Positions 9,149 to 18,104 of a DNA stretch of 64,000 nt are shown here, piece after piece. This stretch comes from Septoria linicola (taxonomy: Eukaryota; Ascomycota; Dothideomycetes; Mycosphaerellales; Mycosphaerellaceae): assembly GCA_024114885.1 (NCBI GenBank), contig CP099426.1, positions 1,116,001 to 1,180,000 of the forward strand. The letters run 5' to 3'. Position numbers and translations under genes: made by a program. Numbering within the stretch: the stretch's first letter is position 1; every line of letters starts with the position of its first letter. The notes under the pieces were generated by a model that had not been told where the DNA came from, searched no databases, and saw nothing but the letters and a program-made list of their open reading frames with translations.

Positions 9149-11590
9149 TCACATTGCATGTCCAGGACATCTGTTCTTTCGAACCTCGCTGCCGGTCTGG
9201 GTCAGCGATGCCTTTGGAACGGCGCTTCTGTGAGTAGCCTGTGTCTTCTTCAGCCATTTCTGGAGCTCTGCGTTATCCTTCTCTATTCTGGTCACGAGAT
9301 CGAGCATGCTTGGTCCACTTTCTAACAAGTTTTCAAGCTCTATCGGTGGTATTGGTCTTGCTTCGGGGTTAGTCCGAGCGAGTGAGACCAGTAGACGCTG
9401 CACATCTGCAGACGGTGCCACGTTGATGATCGCCTCCAGATTGTTAAGCTCCATCGAAACGGCGGAGGTGTTTATAGACGCTTTGTGCATAGTCCTTTCA
9501 CCCGAGTCGTGCTTCTCCGGTGTAACAGAGCGCTGTATTGAAGGCTTTGCGGCAGCTGCTGTTTCTGAATACGGAGCTGTGCTCAGCTTTCGATCTCGAT
9601 CACGATTCTGAATGCGTGCAGCTCGGGTAGTGAAGCAGGGCGAATGGGACCAGAAGACTTTTTGATTCCAGAATACTTTGCCGCATCCATAGCACTGTCG
9701 AGAGCCTTGCGTGCTGTAGGCCGTCGCCTGTAGGGGTCTATCAGACGCGGCGCTCGGGAATCGCGCATTAACATTTTTACGCGTCGCTACGCGACGATAG
9801 CGCATCCTGCCGCCAGCATCATATGTTTCCCACTGATGATCCCATTCGTCTGCTGAATCTGGTGTGCGCATGGGTGGTGGAGAGGGCCCTGTAGCTGCAT
9901 CTGCGTCGGTCGCACAAGCGGCTGGATCATCAACTTTGCGTTGAGTGCCAGCAACATCACCATGTGCCGCGGCAAGTAGCTGGGCTTCGAAGTCTTCAAG
10001 CAGAGTATGCTCACCTCTACCGCTCTCTCCGATCTCCACCTTACGCCCAACTTCAGCTTCATCTTCCTGTTGGTTGTATAGGAAGGGCTTAGGCGCTCCA
10101 CCCTCAATCACCTCGTGCAGTTGTCGAGTGTCTGGTTCAGAATTGTAGCAAGGTGCGTGCGAGTAAAATGCTTTCTCGTTAGTGAACGCATGACCACACC
10201 CGACACACGTCTGTGCATACATCGATGAAGGAGCCAAGGTACCGGCAAGCGTAGATCGATCTGACGGTAGCACACCTCGCACGTTGCTTACCGTGTGGCC
10301 GCCGACATCAGCTCTCGTATCGAGCCTCTGGGCCAATACGTCTCCTGATGGCGGTCGTTGCTTGCTATGTATGCCGCTTGCTAAATGCCGTTTCATGTCA
10401 TGCGACCGCTCTGTCTGGTGGCCACAAACATGGCAGATGAAAGGTGGGCGTTGTCTCGGCGCACCGTAATCGACTCGTGTCAACGATTGGTCGTGGCCTT
10501 CTTCGTGCAGTTTCATATGAGCCGTAAGCTTGTCCTTTCTAGATAAACCTTTGCCGCATGTCGGGCACTTGAAGCCGCGTTCACGGCTTTCATGCGCTTG
10601 CTTATGGGCTTCAAGCCTGTCAGGCCGATCGAATGCCCGGCCGCAGCCTTCGTGCCGGCACTTGAAATTTATATCTGCTCGCGGGTGGTACTCGGCCATG
10701 TGTGTGTGGAGTTCCTTCTGTGTGTGGACCTTGACGGCGCATTGACTGCACTTGTAGCCTTTGCTACCGTGACCTTGGTTGATGTGCCGCTTCTTATCAG
10801 AAGATCTGTCGAAAAAAGCTCCACACACTTCGCAATCCAGATTTGTAACAGGGAAGCTGCCATGCTGCGTGCTTCTCACCGTAATATATGCTGAGGTGGA
10901 AGGGGTGAGTACAAAAGCCTGCTGAGCTTCGCGCAGTTGAGCCAATGATCGGTTTGAATCCGTGTGTGCTTTCAGATGCCTCTGCAGGTGATCAGATCGA
11001 TAGAAAGGTATATGACATCCAGAAACGTGACAGATGTGCCGCTTATCGCCTTTGTGCGAGACAGTGTGACGCCTTCGAGAGTCTGCGCGCTCGTAGATCT
11101 GGTCGCAGTGATGACAAGGGAATCTGCCTTCTAGGATAGCGTTCTTCCGCACAGCGTCTGCCTCATCCAGGGCGTCATCTGTCTCATCCAGAAGAATGCT
11201 GTCTAACGCGGCATGCTTCAAAACGATCTCCGGCTCGGTTGAGCCGTCTTGCGCATATACGGCCCCCGCTGGCGGTAAGCTTGCAAAATCGTGGCCTAAG
11301 GTCTTCTCATGCGTAATGATGTGGCTGCGAAGATAGTCTCTACGAGCGAACTTTTTGTCACATCCTGGATGGTGGCACGCATACCGTTTCTCTCCAGTAT
11401 GGAGTCGATTGTGTCTCGTGCGCGCATGCTGGGTAGTGAATACCTTGTCACATGATCCGCATTGGTATGAACGCTGTGTGGGTACCAGAAGAGTATTCGT
11501 GGTGCCATTCAATAGTTGATCGGAGGCACTATGCGATTTATTCGTGCCAGAAGCCACGGATAACATTGTGTTGTCTACAACGCCGTCCAT
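9149..11590 (-). CDS. Multi-C2H2 zinc-finger protein (about 813 aa)
   Basis: A nuclear, probably DNA-binding protein encoded by one long exon. The N-terminal half carries nine C2H2 fingers in sequence: YQCGSCDKVF, YACHHPGCDKKF, FPCHHCDQIY, HICHVSGCHIPF, LDCEVCGAFF, YKCSQCAVKV, FKCRHEGCGRAF, FKCPTCGKGL and FICHVCGHQT, each followed by the H-x3-5-H pair. The CxxxxC spacing in several fingers is TFIIIA/Zap1-like. In the C-terminal half two further knuckles, TCVGCGHAFTNEKAFYSHAPC and QCYGCGKVFWNQKVFWSHSPC (shown here as motifs), end in Cys instead of the last His. A helical segment near residues 740-780 (RIEKDNAELQKWLKK) could dimerise. The C-terminus is uncertain because protein-like sequence continues downstream in another frame. 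Target genes are unknown. Confidence 0.8.
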   Translation of the reverse strand: MDGVVDNTMLSVASGTNKSHSASDQLLNGTTNTLLVPTQRSYQCGSCDKVFTTQHARTRHNRLHTGEKRYACHHPGCDKKFARRDYLRSHIITHEKTLGHDFASLPPAGAVYAQDGSTEPEIVLKHAALDSILLDETDDALDEADAVRKNAILEGRFPCHHCDQIYERADSRRRHTVSHKGDKRHICHVSGCHIPFYRSDHLQRHLKAHTDSNRSLAQLREAQQAFVLTPSTSAYITVRSTQHGSFPVTNLDCEVCGAFFDRSSDKKRHINQGHGSKGYKCSQCAVKVHTQKELHTHMAEYHPRADINFKCRHEGCGRAFDRPDRLEAHKQAHESRERGFKCPTCGKGLSRKDKLTAHMKLHEEGHDQSLTRVDYGAPRQRPPFICHVCGHQTERSHDMKRHLASGIHSKQRPPSGDVLAQRLDTRADVGGHTVSNVRGVLPSDRSTLAGTLAPSSMYAQTCVGCGHAFTNEKAFYSHAPCYNSEPDTRQLHEVIEGGAPKPFLYNQQEDEAEVGRKVEIGESGRGEHTLLEDFEAQLLAAAHGDVAGTQRKVDDPAACATDADAATGPSPPPMRTPDSADEWDHQWETYDAGGRMRYRRVATRKNVNARFPSAASDRPLQATAYSTQGSRQCYGCGKVFWNQKVFWSHSPCFTTRAARIQNRDRDRKLSTAPYSETAAAAKPSIQRSVTPEKHDSGERTMHKASINTSAVSMELNNLEAIINVAPSADVQRLLVSLARTNPEARPIPPIELENLLESGPSMLDLVTRIEKDNAELQKWLKKTQATHRSAVPKASLTQTGSEVRKNRCPGHAM

Positions 11591-11743
11591 GCTAGCCGAT
11601 CAAGAAGATTCTGGTCAGCTCTGACCAATGCAGAGGACCTCGCCAGAGTTTCCATTTCAGGTTGTATGCCCGTAACTTGCTTCCATCGTCAGACACGCTC
11701 GCGAATGAGCAGAATAGAGGGATGTTTGGAAGTTGACGGACTT
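11591..11743. promoter_or_regulatory. Probable promoter of the zinc-finger gene
   Basis: The start codon at 11590 lies about 155 bases from the left arm of an inverted repeat. The interval must hold the proximal promoter and 5' UTR; no clear TATA or CCAAT element is seen. Confidence 0.3.
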
Positions 11744-11766
11744 CAGGTGACGCGTCCTCCTTTTTG
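11744..11766 (+). repeat. Left arm of 23-bp perfect inverted repeat
   Basis: Matches 12337-12359 in inverted orientation with no mismatch; 570 bases separate the arms. Confidence 0.85.
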
Positions 11767-12336
11767 ATGACGTAACCCCTCAAGTCTTGGCATGACCCCC
11801 GCAGAGGTGACATGACTATCTGCTTCTGTTCGATTTTAATTTTACTCTCTAAACTATTAACTTTGCGATACCTTATCTATAGTTATATAAATATTTAATT
11901 TATATTTAATTTATATTTAATTTAAATTTAATTCGTATCTTTATTTAAGTTATATTTAATTAGTAATCGAATTAGTATAATAACGTTACTATAGAAGATT
12001 AGCGGATCTAAATAGTATTTAAATAATATCTTTATTAGAAAAATTACTAGAAATAAAGTCGATTTCTTTTATTAAAAGAGTAGCTATTTAGTTATCTATA
12101 TAAGAAAATATATTTAAATATAATTTAGATAGGACTTAAATATAGTTTAAATATAATTTAAGTCTTATTCAAATCTTATTTAAATAAGATTAAAATAGAA
12201 TTTAATTACTTCTTCTTTAATTTAGAATAGGATTTAGAGAAGAGAAATTAAATCTGAAAAGTAACGCCTTATAAGGACAGGTGACCCTACAGCTCTTGGC
12301 GCGTATACACGTGCCGCCAAGATTCGTCATGTTTGG

Positions 12337-12359
12337 CAAAAAGGAGGACGCGTCACCTG
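12337..12359 (-). repeat. Right arm of 23-bp perfect inverted repeat
   Basis: Reverse complement of 11744-11766. It lies about 450 bases beyond the stop of the next gene. Confidence 0.85.
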
Positions 12360-12809
12360 CTATCTCAGCAACACGCCCGGCAGACACGTGCCAAGCCCGA
12401 CCCGATAGTGGGTTCAGCGTGAGAGACATTATCAAACGTTGCAGGGCTCCTTCTTCCTGTAATCAGATGTAGCTGAGCATTGGGAAGAACAGCGACAAGC
12501 TGTGTTGTGAGGCAGACAAGGTGGAATGCTGGAAGTGGGACGCGACAGACGCATCACGAGTGACCAGCAACATGAAACGATGTAATTGCATATACAAAGT
12601 AGGAGAGCACAACGAACGTGCCCATGAAGCCTTCTCGTAATATTCGTCTTCCCTTCCTGGGTCAATCAGCATATTGGCTGAGCTGCTCTTTCCCAAACAC
12701 CGTCGCTTCCCGAATATCAATAGTAAAAGAAATCTTCAAGAGTGAATCGCTTCAACGCAACAATGTCCACATAAATCATGGCCACATAATCAAAAACGAG
12801 CAAGGAAAA

Positions 12810-13886
12810 TCAATGCACGGCAAGCCGCGAGGTCCGCATCTGCGGAGCGAATCTCCCACCGGCCTTGGTGAATGTGAATGAGGTGATGTTGAACTCTTCT
12901 CCGTCCGATGAGGATTCGGCGTCATCAACTTCCAGGATGTCGACTTCCAGCTCGCCATCGTCATTCGGTACAGCAATATCGGTGTTGAGGTCTTGCACAT
13001 TCTTGTCGAGGTCGTTGACAGACTCGGCCGCACGAAGAGCATTTTGGACATCTTCCTCGAGGCGATGTTGCTCAGCGCTTCTACGGCGGCGTTCAACAGC
13101 CTTCTCCGCTCTCTTTCGTACAGCGGGCAATTCTTCCGTGACCATTTTCAAGGCTTCCGAGAAGTGCTCCTTGGCACGAGAAACTTCCAACGTGCAATCT
13201 CCGTCTCGGAGGACCTGGTGCGCAGCACGTTCGCACAGAGACTGACCTTTTTCGAGGCGTCCGTCGACTTTGTCGTATGCCTCCACGCCGTCACTGCGTC
13301 CGAATCCTGGCAGTCGTGTTCTGGTCGACCGGTACTTGAGACCAACAGTAATCTTGCTGTAGTCTTCATCGTCGCCATCACTACTGCAGCTTGATCTACT
13401 ACTACTTGATCCCGACCTACTGAGTGCATCCACCTTTGCGCTCATCTTTCCCTTCCGGATGGAATTCCGTGAAGTGCCAATGGCACGTACCAGCTTTTCG
13501 AAGTGCTTTTGCGTGTCACCATCGTAGTATATCATGGCAGAGGCCCTATTGCGGAACTTGCACGGTCCAGACTGGTCACCAGACGCGACTGATGCAGTTT
13601 TGCGCTTCCGCTGGGATAATCTCAGCGCATCCGAGTTTGTGAGGTGCTTCAACGCTGGTCGCAATCGACCAGACTTGTCATCGCCATCCCGGGACCTGCT
13701 CGATCTGAGCGACGACGATTTTGACGCCGCTCGAGAAGGGCTTTTGCCCGGTGCCGCTGGTTGGTTTGCGAATAGTATTTCTTGCTGTCGTCCTTTGACA
13801 GCGTCCAGTAGGCTGTCCAGGTCTGCTATCCAGCCGGGGCCATTCTCCAGCAACGACGTAAAGCAAGTCAATGCCTCGTCTGCCAT
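12810..13886 (-). CDS. Conserved-looking protein of unknown function (358 aa)
   Basis: A single-exon gene. The N-terminus (MADEALTCFTSLLENGPGWI) is helical; residues 45-110 are Ser/Arg/Lys-rich and probably disordered; around 110-140 is a short ordered block (ASAMIYYDGDTQKHFEKLVRAI). A Ser-rich patch precedes another block with YSKITVGLKYRSTRTRLPGF, followed by a charged helical region (about 225-285) with ERAAHQVLRDGD and RKRAEKAVERRRR. The tail is acidic and ends FTFTKAGGRFAPQ. Composition and codon use look like a real gene, but I recognise no domain. Nuclear or scaffold roles would be guesses. The start at 13886 is the first Met and the one giving the structured N-terminus. Confidence 0.65.
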   Translation of the reverse strand: MADEALTCFTSLLENGPGWIADLDSLLDAVKGRQQEILFANQPAAPGKSPSRAASKSSSLRSSRSRDGDDKSGRLRPALKHLTNSDALRLSQRKRKTASVASGDQSGPCKFRNRASAMIYYDGDTQKHFEKLVRAIGTSRNSIRKGKMSAKVDALSRSGSSSSRSSCSSDGDDEDYSKITVGLKYRSTRTRLPGFGRSDGVEAYDKVDGRLEKGQSLCERAAHQVLRDGDCTLEVSRAKEHFSEALKMVTEELPAVRKRAEKAVERRRRSAEQHRLEEDVQNALRAAESVNDLDKNVQDLNTDIAVPNDDGELEVDILEVDDAESSSDGEEFNITSFTFTKAGGRFAPQMRTSRLAVH

Positions 13887-16455
13887 AATGTAGTCTCGTA
13901 CCAGTCAAGTACTCAAAGTAGGGTTCGTATCATGTGTCCAAGGAGAAATAGAGACCGCTGAGCGGGTTCACTGATCGGGGTTGAGATCGCGGTCGGACGG
14001 CGCCTGGCGGCCCGCTGCGATCAGAGTGTAAAGAAATGACACTAACTAATGGTCGTCCAAGATGAGTCCTGTGATTCCAGGACGTCGAAGTATAAGCAGG
14101 CACTGGAATAGATGAAATGGTCGTGGTGTCGAAGAGTGATGATGAGAGAAGCAAAGGCGGGAACGAAGTGAGCAAAGCCAGCGCACGCCTCGTTTCTGCG
14201 GAGTGATGAAGCGGACCAATGCAGCGATCGGCGACCACAGTGGATTGGTTCACTCGGCTTGCGCGAGAACCAGACGGCACACTACCACGCAGGACACACA
14301 AGCCCACCCCGTGGATATGGACTACTTTCCACTGCAAGTCGGGCTTGCGATGGATCACGAAGAGTGCGTTGTTGTCTGTTGCAGGATTCTGTGCCGTAAC
14401 GGTGCTCACACCCAATGCTCATCGATTCGTTGTGAAGGACTCGTGTTTGTCTCTTCACCTCATTAAGGTTGGGGCTGCTGCCCGTGCCTTTGTGTGGCCC
14501 CGACCACCCGCTGCGCCGCAGCAAGTTCTGGCAATTGCGGCAATTATGCTCCCTGCTTTTCACAGACGGTGAAGGCTGTCAAAGACCATACGTTGGGAGT
14601 AGCACAAAGAGTGCTGATGAGTGCAGTCGATGAAGCTCATGTAGACGCTCGTCTTTCGTACGCTTCTCAAAGAGCCATCACGAAGCCGCAGCCGTCACAT
14701 TCAAGACATATCGAGTCATTCTAACACACTTCGCAGATGGCGCGATGCCGCCGTCGTGCCGAACGGTCCCAGCTCCCCGCAGCGCTGCTTAGCACTCCGT
14801 CCACACATCTTCCACGACTCCACCACAGTACTATTTTCTGCTTGCAGATGAACGAGTAACAGGAGAAGAGCAAAATGGGCCGACGAACAGCAGGCTGCAA
14901 GCAGATTTGACCACTGTTTGGCACTTTCTTGAGCAAATCTTGCCCATCTGGGACAATTACGAATACTGTAGTGTCCATTGATCGACATCCGCTAGACACA
15001 CGTGGTGTTCAGGATCGTCGCGACTACGCCGCACGAGATCAAGGACCTGGCGAGTAGGGGGATGACACGAATTCCTGACTCCTCCACCTCGCAGAAGGAC
15101 GACAGGCGTCGGCATCGCTGTTTGCCATGGCTCGGGTGGTTTCAACAAACAGGCGAAGCTAGATAGCTGCATGACAAGTCACAGCACCATTGTTCCTGCT
15201 CGTGTCCTCCACCAACCACGGAGCCAGTTTCAGTGTGACTCGGCGAGCTCAGCACTCGTACAACGATCATCACTCTGCATGAAGGAAATGAGCATCGTGA
15301 ATTCCTACGTCAATCAGATTCTTCACGACTTCATCGCTCATAAACTACAAGCGCGGCACAGTCCCTTCCCTCCCCCGAGCGCTTGTTAGCGACGCCGCGT
15401 TGCTCATCATGGCGTATGAGTTTGAATGAAATGAAACCTGACAATTCACAGCTGTCGATCTCATCTGCAGCACTCCTTCACAACTCCCGCGCGCAGAGGC
15501 AGCTACTTTCGGCCGTGCACGTCTTCACGGCAGATGGCATTCCACTACAACTATGCACTGTGCCTCTCTCTACCGGAACTCCTTCCAAGCAACAATCAGA
15601 TAAATCCACGAAAGGATTATGTCCATGTGCCCTGTTATACTACGTACATATGCAACGCCGCGACGCGCGTGTCCCCGGCCATCACATCCACTTTCATCGC
15701 GCTGCCCGATCGCGCATAGTTGACGGATTGATATCCTTGCAGCACAAGACAAGGCAGAGCAGATACAGTAGGATCAATCTACGGCGCTGGGACATCATCA
15801 CCGTCCACTCAATCGCATCTCTGCGTAACACACCATGTCGCACGACAGGCTTCTCCACAACTTAGGCGAGAGCAGGCCAAGCCCATCCTACAGGCACGTA
15901 CAGGGAAGCAAACACAAATACCTATATTTCCGGTGCCGGCGTCAGCCAGACGCAGTCCCACTCCTACACTTTCAAGGATGTCCTCCAATCATTTTTCAAC
16001 GTCAAACTCAGCCCTCTGTGGGCTCTGAGACTTATATTGCTATACCATACCCTTGGGCTCTTACCCTCTGTTCCCCTTCTCGCAGTAAGTACCGATGCAC
16101 TGTAGGAGGTGAATGGTCCAGAAAAGGTATGTGTGGCACGCGACATTGCTACTTGCAGTAATCGCAGTGGTGTGGAGGGGATATATGGATGCCTGTCATG
16201 TACAGAAGCGTGCCAGTTGATCGGTGTGGCGCTGTAGGGTTCTGCTTCCTCCTGTGGATGTGTTGTGGTTTTTGAGAATGCTGGTTTGAGCGGTCTTTAC
16301 TGCCTGTATTAGGCATCCATCCAGAGATGCGAGAGGACCACAGGGAGGTTTCGTTCAGCAGAACGTTTGTCACTGCTGCTGTGAAGCTCTGGCTGTCTGC
16401 TGTACAGATTCTACATCTAATGTGTCTAAGCATTGGCTACCATTTACGAACGAGA
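13887..16455. other. Large intergenic region (2.6 kb), no gene I can defend
   Basis: The region contains the promoter of the 358-aa gene at its left end and the 3' flank of the PNPOx-like gene at its right end. Many short frames exist on both strands. A protein-like stretch at about 15890-16085 (plus) ends at a GTAAGT donor but has no start codon. Nothing else can be supported. Confidence 0.35.
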
Positions 16456-17724
16456 TCATGGCCAGCATGTCTCGTGCGACCAGCTGCCGTCTTGCTGGTT
16501 GAACTTGTACACCTCTCGTCGACCCTTCTTTGGGTCACTGAGATCTACGCTCTCGACCTCTTCAGGCTTGATCACCACGACACGGAAGTTTCCTCTCGCG
16601 ACTTCGTGGTCGAGGTCCTCGACTTTTTCGCCGATTGGGTTCTTCTTCTCGTCGTATGGCTTGTTGACTGACTGGCCTGGTGGTGGGTTTTGGAAGGAAC
16701 CTGAAGTACTGGTTAGCTGAAGCTCAAGTTTCGTTGTTGCACTGATCACATCGTGATTTTCCATCACCGCAACAACCTTGAGGGACAGTTTCTCAAGAGG
16801 ACTGTCAGACTCACCTCTCATACCAGGACTAATGTTCCCAAAATGCCCTCTGATCTCCTTTCCCCAACTCCAACTATCCACGCCATCCTCCTTAACAACC
16901 CTCATTCTCCGTCCCAACTCACTCTTCACAGTCTTGACTCCACTCGTCTGCTCTTCGCCCTCAGCATCAATATCCTGCGAAGCGACCACATACGCCTCGC
17001 CCTTGATCCTCCACTGCATCATAATTCCCGCATCCGGCAACTTTACCCACCACACAGCCTCGCAAGGACCTCCACCTCCACTTCCCTGCGTCAACTTCTC
17101 ATCGTCTGCTTTACCTGCGCTGGAAGCAAAGATCTCAAAGGGCTTTTGCATGCGGACATCTGTTGTAAAAGTGGGGAGATCGCTTTCGTAGACGCGGTCG
17201 TTGCGGTCGGCGTCGTTGTGCTTGTTCTCGGGGAGTGTGGCCCAGAAGCCGCGGTGGATGCAGAAGCGGGCGCGAGGGACGTAGGGGACTGGGGTCTTGC
17301 CGTCGCGGGCTTCAGAGCGGGTGGAAGGAGTGAGACTGCTGAAGACAAATTCGGGAGAGTCCATTTTGCTCAGGTGGGAGCTGAAGAGCTGCTTCCATGG
17401 TGCTTCGGCCGTGGGCGGGCTGTTGGGGTTGGCGGTGGTTGTCATGGTGCGGAGCCAGCTGTTTGTTGTGACTGAGGAGGTGTAAGATGTGTTGTATGAG
17501 CTGCCAGATAGACTGCGCAGGTGGAGGGAAAGGCGGTTGAGTTGTTTGGAAGCTATGGTTGCTGCGGTCTTGATCGATGAGGATCGTGCGTGCTTGGAGC
17601 TATGTTGGATTGACTTGGTGGTTTCACGGTGTGGTATGGGAGCTGGACTAGCAGCACGAGTAGAAGAGGATATCTTGAAGTGGAGAGGACCGAATGTAAG
17701 TGTAATGTTTAGATCATGTTCCAT
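16456..17724 (-). CDS. FMN-binding split-barrel protein, pyridoxamine-phosphate-oxidase-like
   Basis: A protein of the PNPOx-like Alr4036 type (split beta-barrel that binds FMN). The conserved part begins APWKQLFSSHLSKMDSPEF (about residue 107) and includes VPRARFCIHRGFWATLPEN, SDLPTFTTDVRMQKPFEIF and the glycine/CEAVWWVK...QWRIKGEAYVV barrel strands. The C-terminus carries VEDLDHEVARGNFRVVVIKPEEVE and a WSHETCWP end. True PNPO activity is not established for this family. The ORF allows a start at 17724, giving 422 residues, but relatives usually begin close to the APWK motif; Met-94 (17445) is the likely alternative. The extra 93 residues are Ser/Arg-rich with few acids, so they could also be a mitochondrial presequence. 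Confidence 0.8.
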   Translation of the reverse strand: MEHDLNITLTFGPLHFKISSSTRAASPAPIPHRETTKSIQHSSKHARSSSIKTAATIASKQLNRLSLHLRSLSGSSYNTSYTSSVTTNSWLRTMTTTANPNSPPTAEAPWKQLFSSHLSKMDSPEFVFSSLTPSTRSEARDGKTPVPYVPRARFCIHRGFWATLPENKHNDADRNDRVYESDLPTFTTDVRMQKPFEIFASSAGKADDEKLTQGSGGGGPCEAVWWVKLPDAGIMMQWRIKGEAYVVASQDIDAEGEEQTSGVKTVKSELGRRMRVVKEDGVDSWSWGKEIRGHFGNISPGMRGESDSPLEKLSLKVVAVMENHDVISATTKLELQLTSTSGSFQNPPPGQSVNKPYDEKKNPIGEKVEDLDHEVARGNFRVVVIKPEEVESVDLSDPKKGRREVYKFNQQDGSWSHETCWP

Positions 17725-18104
17725 TGTGAAGCTCGTCCAGCTTTCTCGCGTCTATGACGACGCGGGCGGCATTAGTTAATGGAGACCCTGGCGCACAATC
17801 GATGTGGAGTTCGATCAGATTAGCGAAGGCGTAGTCGACTTTTGATTTAGTGGTGCACAAGAGGAAGACGACAGCGATAGAGACATCAATTGTACATTCG
17901 TTGTCTGCAGTCTGTTGTCGCTGTCATCACACTCGTAGAAAGCAATCTCTTATCAAAGTCATCCGCCTCATTCCCATTACTGTTCTTATGTCCGTTGCGC
18001 CCCCTGATTCAAACAAAACAGACCCGTTCCCAATGTCGTTGTATCGAAAACGTCTTCGCCAAACACCTTGCCATCTGTCGGAGTCTGCCGCCATCACATG
18101 CAAA
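17725..18104. other. Intergenic region
   Basis: 380 bases between the PNPOx-like start and the SET-gene stop. They hold the promoter of the former and the 3' UTR of the latter; nothing else is seen. Confidence 0.4.

Larger units (their letters stand above)
11744..12359. mobile_element. AT-rich, RIP-degraded element bounded by a 23-bp inverted repeat
   Basis: A 616-base segment starts with CAGGTGACGCGTCCTCCTTT plus TTG (11744-11766) and ends with the exact reverse complement (12337-12359). Inside, about 11830-12260 is very AT-rich with TATTTAATTTA-type tandem units and almost no CA or TG dinucleotides, as RIP leaves behind. The inner flanks also share ATGACG and TCTTGGC in inverted order, hinting at longer, diverged arms. 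This fits a small terminal-inverted-repeat transposon or MITE whose core was mutated. No transposase and no clear target-site duplication are visible, so an old inverted insertion or other palindrome is possible. Confidence 0.5.

Noticed and set aside
15890..16085. Protein-like plus frame (NTYISGAGVSQTQSHSY..., LQSFFNVKLSPLWALRL...) ending at a GTAAGT donor
   Set aside because: No start codon and no upstream exon could be found; a TAG closes the frame just before it. May be an exon of a gene I could not assemble.
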